NCBI RefSeq assembly: GCF_002995805.1
Contig: NZ_PVXL01000029.1
Span: forward strand, 1-64,000
DNA from: Neomoorella stamsii
GTDB taxonomy: Bacteria > Bacillota > DSM-521 > Neomoorellales > Neomoorellaceae
DNA: 64,000 nt
Direction: 5' to 3'
Both the position numbers and the translations under genes were made by a program. The notes under the pieces were generated by a model that saw only the letters and a program-made list of their open reading frames with translations, made no database searches and had not been told where the DNA came from. Below, in pieces: positions 1-8,317 of this stretch. Position 1 is the first letter of the stretch. Each line of letters begins with the position of its first letter.

Positions 1-140
1 CCATTTTTGACCTGGTCCTGCCACGGGTTTTAACGGGAGAACGGTTGCAGCGTAAAGATATAGCCGGGCTGGCAGCCGGTGGCCTCTGCCAGGGCTGCCC
101 CGACTGCCGCTACCCGGCCTGTTCCTTTGGTAAAGCATAA
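1..140 (+). CDS. C-terminus of a molybdopterin-binding protein (partial)
   Basis: The reading frame is open from base 3 and stops at TAA 138-140, giving about 45 residues of a C-terminus whose start lies outside the window. The tail is rich in cysteine (CQGCPDC followed by RYPACSFGKA), preceded by a VLPRVLTGE-like stretch. This resembles the cysteine-rich tail of the MoeA/MogA-like molybdopterin-binding proteins of clostridial molybdoenzyme loci. That is family recall from a short fragment, so the identity is tentative. The bases from 141 to 384 hold no gene that I can see and separate it from a decayed transposase. Confidence 0.5.
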   Translation, partial: IFDLVLPRVLTGERLQRKDIAGLAAGGLCQGCPDCRYPACSFGKA

Positions 141-384
141 ACCTCGCTCGCGACAGGTTAAGTAGTGGGTAATTTAGCTGCTTCGTAGAAGCTCGTTCGT
201 TCCAAACAAAAGCAAATTTTCTTTTTCCTTGTCAACCGCTATCTGATACATTAGCAGGCATCTGCACACCACGCTTTCGTAAGTGGGTTTTGGCGAGCCA
301 GGACTCATTAGTCAGGTCAAAGCGAAGAGCGATTTCCCGTTCTTGAAGGTCTCAAAAAGCAAGATGAGATAACCCCATTAATCC

Positions 385-1504
385 TTAACTGCTCTTTTTC
401 AGCTTGATACCCCTGTTACTGATGTAACTGACCAGTGGCTCCTCGTCAGGGAAGTGCTTTTCCACCAGGGCCAGGTGCTCCTCCAGCAAGCTTTGGCTGT
501 GACCGGTGATGCGCATCATGGCCGAGGTGGGGACACAGTAATAGCGCAATAGCAGCACCCGGTAAAACAACTGAAGAAAGAGCTGGAAGCTATAACAAAA
601 ACGGAGGACAAAAACGATCACTCCGACGATGGTGACCCCCAGGCAAGGGACCAGGCTAAGGCCAGAACGGTATACCAAAAAACCACCGTGAGGCTAAACT
701 GGGCCCGTAGTGGTTCAGCACGCCCGTCCTCCAGGTAATGGGCTACCAACCATGGCTCCAAAGCCAGGTGATCTTCGCTGGTAAGCATCCAGAATCTCCT
801 TGGCACTCATTTCTTTCTCGCTAGTCTGGATGCCGTAATAACCGTCAAACTGTTTGGCCCTGGCAATGACTTCTTCGTCCAGTACCCATGTCCCAGTACA
901 ATCTACTTCTTTGAGGTATTTCTTACCGCCGCGTTTGTTGCTGGCTTGGATTTTGGCCCTTGCTTTCTAAAAGGGTTTGGGCTTTTTCAATTAACCTTTC
1001 CCGGTCGGCCCAATCTTTTTCCGCCCGCCGGCTGGAATAGGTGATGATTAGTTTCTCAGGTAACTGGTACTTTTTCCCTTCAGCGGTGAATTCGTTTATG
1101 TACTCGATAACTTTGTAGCAGATAACTTCTTGGCCATTAGTTATTTCCTGGTAACCGTTTTCGTCTAATATCACATCGGTAATCTCTTTCTTCATGCTCT
1201 TGATGCGGGCGGCAAAGATGTAGCTGTAGCCCCGTTCCACTATGCGCTTTAAATTGAGCTTGCTGTTGATCCCCCGGTCGGCGACGATAATCACCCGGCG
1301 CAGGCCAAAACGTTTTTCCAACTTTTCTAAGGCTGCCTCCAGGGTTTTGCGGCTGCGCAAAGTATCGCCGGGAGGTTTCGCCTTAAGGGCGCGGGAAAGG
1401 GACTGCAGAAATCCAGGCTGCTCCCGACCGGGAAAGGCATTCAGGTAATTTCCTCCAAGGGCAAGAAAACAAACCTTTGGCAAGAATTTAGCCTTGCAGC
1501 GCAA
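385..1504 (-). pseudogene. Decayed IS1634-type (IS4-like) transposase
   Basis: Pieces in different frames read as one protein from 1504 leftwards. The first block (923-1504) contains the DDE-type signature VIIVADRGINSKLNL. A middle block (about 780-920) reads through DGYYGIQTSE and SAKEILDAYQ. A last block (385-678) carries MMRITGHSQSLLE, typical of IS1634-family C-termini. The N-terminal half is missing, and frame breaks or stops near 680-780 and 920 separate the blocks, so no functional transposase is made. The 5' end abuts the promoter region of the corrinoid operon by about 60 bp, so the insertion may have replaced or shortened that operon's upstream control region. Confidence 0.8.
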
Positions 1505-1522
1505 GTAATCTTAAAATAGACT
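1494..1522 (+). promoter_or_regulatory. Candidate sigma-A promoter of the methyl-transfer operon
   Basis: TTGCAG (1494-1499) and TAGACT (1517-1522) are separated by 17 bp and lie about 40 bp upstream of the first gene. It overlaps the 5' edge of the transposase remnant. The match is moderate; no operator for the AraC-type response regulator could be identified by eye. Confidence 0.3.
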
Positions 1523-1564
1523 TAAAAATGAACTAACATTAATATTTCAAGGAGGCAAGGTAAA

Positions 1565-2194
1565 GTGGCAGTCCTGGAGGAAATTAAAGAAGCCTTGATG
1601 GCCGGCAATGCCAACAAGGTCAAGGAGCTGACCCAGAAGGCCCTGGATGAGGGCATCGCCCCCACCACCATTATTAACGACGGCCTGATTGCAGCTATGA
1701 ATATCATTGGCGTCAAGTTTAAGAACAATGAAGTTTACGTACCTGAGGTCCTGGTGGCGGCCCGGGCCATGCATGCTGGCATGGATGTGGTCAAGCCCCT
1801 GCTGGCCGGTGGCGCCATGGAGGATAAGGGCACCCTAGTCATTGGCACCGTCAAAGGCGACCTCCACGACATCGGCAAGAACCTGGTCATTATGATGATG
1901 GAAGGAGCCGGCTTCAAGGTAATTGACCTGGGTATTGACGTACCGGTAGAAAAATTTGTCCAGGCGGTAGAAGAGCACAAGCCCCAGCTGGTCGGCATTT
2001 CGGCCCTGTTGACCTCCACCATGATGCAGATGAAGAAAACTGTCGAGGGCCTGGCAGCTTACCGCGATAAAATCAAGATCATGGTCGGCGGCGCCCCGGT
2101 TACCCAGAAATTTGCCGATGAAATCGGTGCCGACGGCTATGCTCCCGATGCTGCCTCAGCCGTAGATCTCGCCCGCCAGCTGCTGGCTTCGTAG
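1565..2194 (+). CDS. Corrinoid (B12-binding) methyl-carrier protein
   Basis: A 209-residue protein of the MtaC/MttC/MtvC family. These proteins carry a cobamide whose cobalt takes a methyl group from methyltransferase I and passes it to methyltransferase II. The N-terminal 85 residues form the helical cap domain; the B12-binding Rossmann domain follows. The cobalt-ligating histidine is H101 in GDLHDIGKN, with the usual GISALLTSTM and VGGAP motifs downstream. The GTG start is set by AAGGAGG about 10 bases upstream. It is followed within 12 bp by a methyl-THF-type methyltransferase, so the methyl acceptor is probably tetrahydrofolate, feeding the Wood-Ljungdahl pathway. Resemblance to MtvC is by domain and context; the substrate is not shown by this gene. 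Confidence 0.93.
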   Translation: MAVLEEIKEALMAGNANKVKELTQKALDEGIAPTTIINDGLIAAMNIIGVKFKNNEVYVPEVLVAARAMHAGMDVVKPLLAGGAMEDKGTLVIGTVKGDLHDIGKNLVIMMMEGAGFKVIDLGIDVPVEKFVQAVEEHKPQLVGISALLTSTMMQMKKTVEGLAAYRDKIKIMVGGAPVTQKFADEIGADGYAPDAASAVDLARQLLAS

Positions 2195-2206
2195 GGAGGC
2201 CGGGGG

Positions 2207-3004
2207 ATGCTGGTAGTCGGTGAGCTGATAAATTCCAGCCGCAAGGCCATTGCCCGGGCCATAGCCGAACGCGATAAGGAATATATCCAGGACCTGGCCA
2301 GAAAGCAAGTTGAGGCCGGCGCGCATATTATTGACGTCAACTGCGGGACAAGCATCGGCGAAGAAGATAAGGTCATGGAATGGCTGGTGCATATCGTCCA
2401 GGAAGTCGTTGACGTGCCCTTGTGTATCGATAGTCCCAGCGCCGAAGCCCTGGCCGCCGGCCTGGCGGCCCATAAAGGCCAGGCCATGATCAATTCCATC
2501 ACTGCGGAGAAGCAGCGCTGGGAGGAAGTTTTGCCCCTGGTGCAGAAATATAAAGCTAAGGTCATTGCCCTCTGCATGGACGACGGCGGCATGCCGGAGT
2601 CGGTGGCGGACCGCTTGCGGGTAGCCGGCAGGCTGGTACCGGGGCTGGTGGAAGCTGGGATACCAGAAGATGATATTTACCTGGATCCCCTGATTAAGCC
2701 CCTGGGGGTTAACAGCCAGTACGGCGTCGAAGCTTTAGAATCGGTGGCGGCTTTAAAGGAAAAGTACCCCAAAGTTCATACTATCTGCGGCCTATCCAAT
2801 GTTTCTTATGGCTTACCAGAGCGCCGGCTGTTAAACCGGGCCTTTATGGTCATGTGCCTGACCCGGGGGATGGATGCCTTTATCCTTGACCCCCTGGATA
2901 TGCCCCTGATGGGCCTTTTGCGAGCGGCTACAGCCCTGGCCGGCCAGGATGAATACTGCCTGGAGTATATTGCCGCCGCCCGCGCCGGGAAAATTAAAGC
3001 TTAA
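2207..3004 (+). CDS. Methyltetrahydrofolate:corrinoid methyltransferase (methyltransferase II, MtvA/AcsE-like)
   Basis: A 265-residue single-domain pterin-binding TIM barrel. Motifs include GELINSSR at the N-terminus, AGAHIIDVNCGTS and MINSITAEKQR, as in AcsE and MtvA. In O-demethylase systems this enzyme moves the methyl group from the methylated corrinoid protein to tetrahydrofolate in the cytoplasm. It starts 12 bp after the corrinoid protein with GGGAGG upstream of ATG, so the two are co-transcribed. A strong hairpin with a short T-run follows it, separating the two methyl-transfer genes from the sensor genes. AcsE of the CODH/ACS complex is the main alternative, but no acs genes are nearby. 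Confidence 0.88.
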   Translation: MLVVGELINSSRKAIARAIAERDKEYIQDLARKQVEAGAHIIDVNCGTSIGEEDKVMEWLVHIVQEVVDVPLCIDSPSAEALAAGLAAHKGQAMINSITAEKQRWEEVLPLVQKYKAKVIALCMDDGGMPESVADRLRVAGRLVPGLVEAGIPEDDIYLDPLIKPLGVNSQYGVEALESVAALKEKYPKVHTICGLSNVSYGLPERRLLNRAFMVMCLTRGMDAFILDPLDMPLMGLLRAATALAGQDEYCLEYIAAARAGKIKA

Positions 3005-3018
3005 GCTTAGAGTAAATC

Positions 3019-3056
3019 CGGCCGCAGGCAGGGAGGTTCCCTGCTGCGGCCGTTTT
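3019..3056 (+). terminator. Strong hairpin with TTTT inside the operon (attenuator or partial terminator)
   Basis: The arm at 3019-3034 pairs with 3038-3052 to give a 15-bp GC-rich stem with one bulged G and a 3-base loop, followed by TTTTC. It lies between the methyltransferase II gene and the sensor kinase gene, whose GGAGG follows within 10 bases. It probably reduces expression of the downstream sensor, activator and candidate methyltransferase I relative to the corrinoid protein, or stabilises the upstream mRNA. Confidence 0.7.
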
Positions 3057-3072
3057 CATTAGGAGGAAAAAT

Positions 3073-4893
3073 ATGCCTTTTTTCCTGGAAAATTTAATCC
3101 AGGCTGTAATCAACGGCAATGCCGTCCAAGTACGGGAAGAAGTTAAGAAGGCCCTGGCCGCCGGGGTAGATCCTGCCCGAATTATTACCGACGGCTTTGT
3201 GGCAGCCATGGATGTGGTGGGGGAAAGGTTTGAACGCAATGAGATTTACGTCACCGACCTGATTATTACCGCCCGGGCCATGCACACCGGTTTGAAGGAG
3301 ATCAAGCCTTTTATGCTGGCCGGCCAGGTTCAACCGGTGGGGCGGGCCATAATCGGTACCGTTCAGGGAGACATCCATGATATCGGTAAAAATTTACTGG
3401 GGATAATGCTCGAAGCCTCGGGTTTTGAGGTAATTGACCTGGGCGTCAATGTCGCTCCCAGTACCTTTGTCGAGGCGGTAATTAAATACCGTCCTGACGT
3501 CCTGTGCCTGTCAGCCCTCCTTTCCTCTACCCGGGGAGCCATGGGCGAAACCATTGCCGCCCTGCAAGAAGCCGGCTGGCGTGGCAAGGTTAAAGTGGTG
3601 GTGGGCGGTACGCCGCTGAATGAGACTATTGCTGCCAAAATGGGGGCTGATGGCTACGCGCCCGATGCCACCGCCGCCGTCCAGCTGATTAAAGACCTGA
3701 TTGGCGCCGGCCAGAAACGCCAGGCGGTCCTGGCCCCGGCTACCCTGGATTTATTCTTTGGGGAAGGTTCCCTGGAAGACCTGCAGCTGGCCTTTACCCG
3801 TATGACCGGGCTGCACCTGGTCATGGTGGATGCCGCCGGTAATCCTTTGACCCCCCTGGGAGGCTTCCTGGAATGCTCCCGGCATTGCCATTTACTCCAG
3901 GGCAACCCGGCAAAAGACATTGATGTTACCACCCTGGCGGGTAATTTTAAAGAGGCGTTTATTTACCGCTGCCATGCCGGCCTGGTGGAAATATCCTATC
4001 CCCTGGCGGGTGAAGACGGTACGGTGGGAGCCGTCCTCTGCGGCCACTGCCTTTTAGAGGGCGATCCCGCCCCGGCGCAATTGCAGGCGGCCGTACCGGT
4101 GCTGTCCATAAAGGATTTGGAAGCCGTCTGCGGCCTCCTCTCCTTTGTGTCCGGGCAGATCATGCAGCTCAACGCCGTTTTACTGGTCAATAAAGAACTG
4201 GAGGAGCAGCGCGCGAGCTTTATCCACTTCCTGAAAAGGCAGCACCAGCTGGAGCAGGCCCTGAAAGATGCCGAACTCAAAGTCCTCCAGTCCCAGGTCA
4301 ATCCCCATTTCTTGTTTAACTCTTTAAATACCATCGCCCGCCTGGCCCTCTTTGAGGGAGCGGCAACTACCGAAAAAATGGTGCGCGCCCTGGCCCGTCT
4401 CATGCGCTACAGCCTCTACCAGGTCAAAGAAACTGTGACCCTAGCCGAGGAGATAGCTGCCGTGCGCGACTACCTCTATATCCAGGAGACGCGTTTTCCA
4501 GACCGGGTCCGGAGCCAGGTACTGGTAGAGGAAGCTGTGCTAGATGCTCGCGTACCCTGCATGGTCCTGCAGCCCCTGGTAGAAAACGCTGTCATCCACG
4601 GCCTGGAGCCCAGGGAGGAGGGCGGGAGAATTACCGTTTCCGGCCGCCGGGTGGGGGACCAGGTGCATATAGAAATAAAGGATGACGGCATTGGCATCCC
4701 ACCTGAGGTCCAGAAGGCCATTTTTGACCTCCAAGTACGGGGTGGCAGCAAGGGCCAGGTCAGCGGGCTGGGGATTGTCAATGTTTACCGGCGCCTGCAG
4801 CATCAATTTGGCAGCAACTGTGCCCTGGATGTGACCAGCACGCCGGGAAAAGGGACTTGCATTCAGCTCACTTTTCCCTATACTAAAGAGTAA
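3073..4893 (+). CDS. Corrinoid-domain / PocR / LytS-type sensor histidine kinase fusion
   Basis: A 606-residue soluble protein with three parts. Residues 1-214 are a complete methyltransferase-type corrinoid domain (cap plus B12 domain) with the cobalt-ligand histidine H102 in GDIHDIGKN, closely like the carrier protein two genes upstream. Residues 220-365 are a PocR-type sensory domain with cysteines C268, C272, C300, C323 and C326. Residues 375-606 are a LytS/YesM-type kinase: phospho-acceptor H412 in NPHFLFN, N-box around N505, DDGIGI at 537-542 and GLG at 565-567. No membrane segment is seen, so it senses in the cytoplasm. I infer that it reads the methylation or redox state of a bound corrinoid and signals to the response regulator 32 bp downstream. 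The order and complete motifs argue for a true fusion, not an assembly artefact. Confidence 0.92.
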   Translation: MPFFLENLIQAVINGNAVQVREEVKKALAAGVDPARIITDGFVAAMDVVGERFERNEIYVTDLIITARAMHTGLKEIKPFMLAGQVQPVGRAIIGTVQGDIHDIGKNLLGIMLEASGFEVIDLGVNVAPSTFVEAVIKYRPDVLCLSALLSSTRGAMGETIAALQEAGWRGKVKVVVGGTPLNETIAAKMGADGYAPDATAAVQLIKDLIGAGQKRQAVLAPATLDLFFGEGSLEDLQLAFTRMTGLHLVMVDAAGNPLTPLGGFLECSRHCHLLQGNPAKDIDVTTLAGNFKEAFIYRCHAGLVEISYPLAGEDGTVGAVLCGHCLLEGDPAPAQLQAAVPVLSIKDLEAVCGLLSFVSGQIMQLNAVLLVNKELEEQRASFIHFLKRQHQLEQALKDAELKVLQSQVNPHFLFNSLNTIARLALFEGAATTEKMVRALARLMRYSLYQVKETVTLAEEIAAVRDYLYIQETRFPDRVRSQVLVEEAVLDARVPCMVLQPLVENAVIHGLEPREEGGRITVSGRRVGDQVHIEIKDDGIGIPPEVQKAIFDLQVRGGSKGQVSGLGIVNVYRRLQHQFGSNCALDVTSTPGKGTCIQLTFPYTKE

Positions 4894-4925
4894 CGTAGTA
4901 TTTATGAAGGGGGCTATATCCGGTT

Positions 4926-6485
4926 TTGTCCACGGAAATCAAGATCCTGCTTGTTGACGACGAACCCCTGGAGCGGCAGGCCATGCGTTTTTTGCTGGCC
5001 AGGGAACGGCCCCACTACCAGGTGGCTGCTGAAGCAGGTAATGGTATGGAGGCTGTAAACCTGGCAGCAACTTTGCGGCCGGATATTGTCTTCCTTGACA
5101 TTAAGATGCCCGTCATGGACGGCCTCACTGCCGGGCGGGAGATACGGTCACTTCTTCCCGAAACCAGGCTTATCTTTGTCTCCGCCTATGGCGAATTTGA
5201 TTACGCCCGCGAAGCAGTCTCCCTGGGCGCCTCGAAATATTTATTAAAGCCGGTAGACGGGGAAGAAATGATCAAGCTCCTGGATGAACTGGCTGCCGAT
5301 ATTTCTGCAACCCGCCGGCGCCAGCAGGAAACGGCCCGGCTCAAAGAGGCCCTGGAAGAAATGAAGCCCCTGATCCGCCTGGGCTTTATTATGGACCTGA
5401 TCAATGGGAATATAGCAGGAGCCGAGGCCGAGAGCCGCGCCCTTTTCCTGGGGATCACCTCCCTGCCGCGGTTGGCCCTGTTGGTAGATATTGATAATTT
5501 TGCTAACATTGCCCGGGAAGGGACGGAAATCGAACGGCAGCTTTTAAAGCAGCGGGTAAAGGAGAGTATTGAAAAAGCAACGGCCGGCTGGCCGGGAACC
5601 CTGGTAGCACCTGTCACCAGGGACGAATTTGCCGTTCTCCTGCCCCTCGATCACCTGGGAAAGGAACGTGACCCCCGCCGGGCCGCCATCCAGCTGGGCG
5701 AGGCCATCTGCCGCCAGGTGCGCCAGGACACGGAAGTGACCGTGACGGTGGGTATTGGCCGCCTGGCTGAACGGGTTACCGACCTGGCCCGCTCCTATGC
5801 CGAAGCGGCGGCGGCAGCTGAATTCCGCCTGCTTTATGGCGGCGACCAGGTTATCCATGCTGACGACGTAACCACCCGGTCCAGGGCAGGCCGCTCCCTG
5901 CCGGTGCAGGAGGAACAGGAAAGGCGCCCGGCCCTGTTAAAGATGAAACTCCTGGAACTGGTGGCCCTGGCAGCCAATGCCGCCCTGGAAGGCGGAGCCG
6001 ACCCGGAGGCCGTTTCCAACCTCACCCTGGCCGGTAGCAGCGAATTTTTAAACCTGGATAACCTGGCGGCTATGCGGGAGCGCATCCTGGCGCGCCTGAT
6101 GGACCTGGCAGATCAGGTAGCAGCCAGCCGGGAACAACGCAATTCTTCCCTTATTGACCGGGCCAGCAAGTTTATCGAAGCCAACTTCAGCCAGGATCTC
6201 ACCCTGGAAGAAGTCGCCCAGCAGGTATATTTAAGTCCCTGTTATTTCAGCCGCCTCTTTAAGCAGGTTAAGGGCCAGAACTTCATTGATTACCTGACCA
6301 GGGTACGCCTTAGAGCAGCTAAGGAATTGCTGCTGAATACCAACCTGCCGGTGGCGGCAATAGCCGAACGGGTCGGTTATCACGACGCCCGTTATTTCAG
6401 CCAGGTATTTAAAAAGCAGGAAGGGTACACGCCCAGCGTGTTCCGCAAAATAGGGGGTGCTAAGTTTGAAGGAAGTGCTAGTTGA
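4926..6485 (+). CDS. AraC-type response regulator (YesN-like)
   Basis: A 519-residue protein. Residues 1-125 form a receiver domain with phospho-acceptor D58 (FLDIKMPVMDG) and the conserved K108. A middle region of about 250 residues has a weak, degenerate cyclase-like look and is not assigned. The last 100 residues are an AraC double helix-turn-helix (LTLEEVAQQVYLSPCYFSRL and IAERVGYHDARYFSQVF). The TTG start at 4926 is supported by GAAGGGGG upstream. It is the obvious partner of the corrinoid-PocR-kinase fusion and probably activates this operon when a methyl donor is available. Its last bases overlap the next gene. Confidence 0.9.
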   Translation: MSTEIKILLVDDEPLERQAMRFLLARERPHYQVAAEAGNGMEAVNLAATLRPDIVFLDIKMPVMDGLTAGREIRSLLPETRLIFVSAYGEFDYAREAVSLGASKYLLKPVDGEEMIKLLDELAADISATRRRQQETARLKEALEEMKPLIRLGFIMDLINGNIAGAEAESRALFLGITSLPRLALLVDIDNFANIAREGTEIERQLLKQRVKESIEKATAGWPGTLVAPVTRDEFAVLLPLDHLGKERDPRRAAIQLGEAICRQVRQDTEVTVTVGIGRLAERVTDLARSYAEAAAAAEFRLLYGGDQVIHADDVTTRSRAGRSLPVQEEQERRPALLKMKLLELVALAANAALEGGADPEAVSNLTLAGSSEFLNLDNLAAMRERILARLMDLADQVAASREQRNSSLIDRASKFIEANFSQDLTLEEVAQQVYLSPCYFSRLFKQVKGQNFIDYLTRVRLRAAKELLLNTNLPVAAIAERVGYHDARYFSQVFKKQEGYTPSVFRKIGGAKFEGSAS

Positions 6486-8304
6486 TTTCCAGCCGGTGGG
6501 CCGGCGCGCTCAGGTTGCAGCTGGCCAGACTATTTTAGCCGCGGCCCAGCAACTAGGGCTGGCCCTGGGAGCGGGGGGCTTGACGGCACCTTGCGGCGGC
6601 AGGGGCCTGTGCGGCCGTTGCCGGGTGCGGGTAGCCGCCGGCGACGCCGGGGAGCCGACGCCGGCGGAAAGGCGTTTCTTGAAGCAGGAGCAACTGGAAC
6701 AGGGTTATCGCCTGGCCTGCCAGGCAGTCATCCAGGGACCGCTGAAAGTGGAAATCCCCCCGGAATCCATGCTCGGCGTTCAGAAACTTCAGGTGGAAGG
6801 GCTGGACGTCGCAGTAGTCCCGGAAGCGCCGGTTAAAAGGTATAACCTGCCTTTAACCAGGACGACCATTGAGAACCCCCGGCCCCTCTGGCAGCAGGTG
6901 GCTGGCGAACTGGAGGCCACTTACGGCCTGGACCGCCCGGAAGTAGATTTTAACCTGGCTTTAGCGACAGAGCCCCTGGCGGCCGACGGCACCGGCGTGG
7001 TTACGGTACGCGGTTCAGAGGTGATCAACATTTATGCCGGCCGGCCGGCGCCGCCGCCGGTGGGCCTGGCCGTCGACCTGGGGACCACCAAGGTGGCCGG
7101 TTTCCTGATAAATCTGGAAACGGGGGCTACCCTGTCTGCCGATGGGATCATGAACCCCCAGATCGCCTACGGCGAAGATGTCATGGCCCGCCTGGGCTAT
7201 GCCCTGGAGGGAGAAGCCGAATACCGGCGCCTCCAGGAAGTAGCAATCGAGGGGCTGAACCGCCTGGCCGCCACCCTGGCTGAGAAGGCCGGCGTAACTA
7301 CGACAGACATTGAAGAAGCCGTCATCGTGGGCAACACCGCCATGCACCACCTGTTGTTGCACCTGCCGGTGGCCCAGCTGGCCCGGGCCCCCTACGTCCC
7401 GGCTCTGACTACACCGGTGGAGGTAAAAGCCCGGCGCCTGGGTTTAAACTTCAGCCCGGGAGCCTATGTCTACCTCCAGCCGGTAATTGCCGGCTTTGTC
7501 GGCGGCGACCATGTGGCCATGATCCTGGGCAGCCGCCTTGACGAGGCCCGCAAAGTCACCCTGGGCCTGGATATCGGTACCAATACGGAAATTGTTTTAA
7601 GTTATGGTGGTAAAATGCTTTCCTGCTCCTGCGCTTCGGGGCCGGCCTTTGAAGGCGCCCACATCGCCCAGGGGATGCGCGCCATTACCGGGGCCATCGC
7701 CGCCGTCCGGCTCAGTGACGACGGCCGGGAGGTCTACTGGGAGAGCATTGGCGGTGTACCACCTCTGGGTATCTGCGGTTCCGGCATCCTCGACGCCGTG
7801 GCCGAGCTTTACCGTACCGGCGTCCTCAACGCCAGCGGCCGGTTAGATTTAAATCATCCCCGGGTAAGGCGACCTGCCGGGGGTGGCCCAGCGGAATTCC
7901 TGCTGGTACCGGCTGAGGAAACCGGCATTGACAGCGACCTGGTAGTAACCCAGAAGGACATCAGCGAGATCCAGCTGGCCAAAGCAGCCATCGCCAGCGG
8001 TACCCTACTCCTCCTGGAGGCAGCGGGCCTCACGGTGGCCGACCTGGAAGAAGTTGTGGTCGCCGGGGCCTTTGGTACCCACCTGAAGCTGGAAAGCGCC
8101 ATTACCATCGGCATGTTCCCCAAACTTCCCCTGGCCGCCTTCCGCCAGGTGGGCAACGCTGCCGGCACCGGGGCGCGGCTGGCCCTCCTTTCCATGGACG
8201 AAAGGCAGCGGGGAGAAACAATAGCCCGCCAGGTGGGCTATATCGAACTCATGACCCGGCCGTCCTTTCAGAATGTGTTTGTTAATTCCCTGATGTTGCC
8301 GTAG
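6466..8304 (+). CDS. Reductive activator of corrinoid-dependent enzymes (RACE, ASKHA family)
   Basis: This protein restores inactive Co(II)-corrinoid to Co(I) at the expense of ATP. From TTG 6466 it has 612 residues; a GTG at 6457 adds three but overlaps the AGGGGG ribosome site at 6452-6457, so I prefer TTG. The N-terminus is a plant-type [2Fe-2S] ferredoxin domain with C43, C49, C52 and C85 (CGGRGLCGRC then ACQA). A linker domain follows, then the C-terminal ASKHA domain with GLAVDLGTTKVAG and LGLDIGTNTEI. This is the acetogen-type activator, unlike methanogen RamA with its C-terminal [4Fe-4S] domains. It overlaps the response regulator by 20 bp, so expression is coupled, and it can serve both corrinoid proteins of the operon. 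Confidence 0.93.
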   Translation: MKEVLVDFQPVGRRAQVAAGQTILAAAQQLGLALGAGGLTAPCGGRGLCGRCRVRVAAGDAGEPTPAERRFLKQEQLEQGYRLACQAVIQGPLKVEIPPESMLGVQKLQVEGLDVAVVPEAPVKRYNLPLTRTTIENPRPLWQQVAGELEATYGLDRPEVDFNLALATEPLAADGTGVVTVRGSEVINIYAGRPAPPPVGLAVDLGTTKVAGFLINLETGATLSADGIMNPQIAYGEDVMARLGYALEGEAEYRRLQEVAIEGLNRLAATLAEKAGVTTTDIEEAVIVGNTAMHHLLLHLPVAQLARAPYVPALTTPVEVKARRLGLNFSPGAYVYLQPVIAGFVGGDHVAMILGSRLDEARKVTLGLDIGTNTEIVLSYGGKMLSCSCASGPAFEGAHIAQGMRAITGAIAAVRLSDDGREVYWESIGGVPPLGICGSGILDAVAELYRTGVLNASGRLDLNHPRVRRPAGGGPAEFLLVPAEETGIDSDLVVTQKDISEIQLAKAAIASGTLLLLEAAGLTVADLEEVVVAGAFGTHLKLESAITIGMFPKLPLAAFRQVGNAAGTGARLALLSMDERQRGETIARQVGYIELMTRPSFQNVFVNSLMLP

Positions 8305-8317
8305 GAGGCGAAGGATC

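Noticed and set aside
2137-2592. 151-aa open frame on the minus strand over the methyltransferase II gene
   Set aside because: Ser/Ala/Arg-rich shadow of a coding strand with intact pterin-binding motifs.
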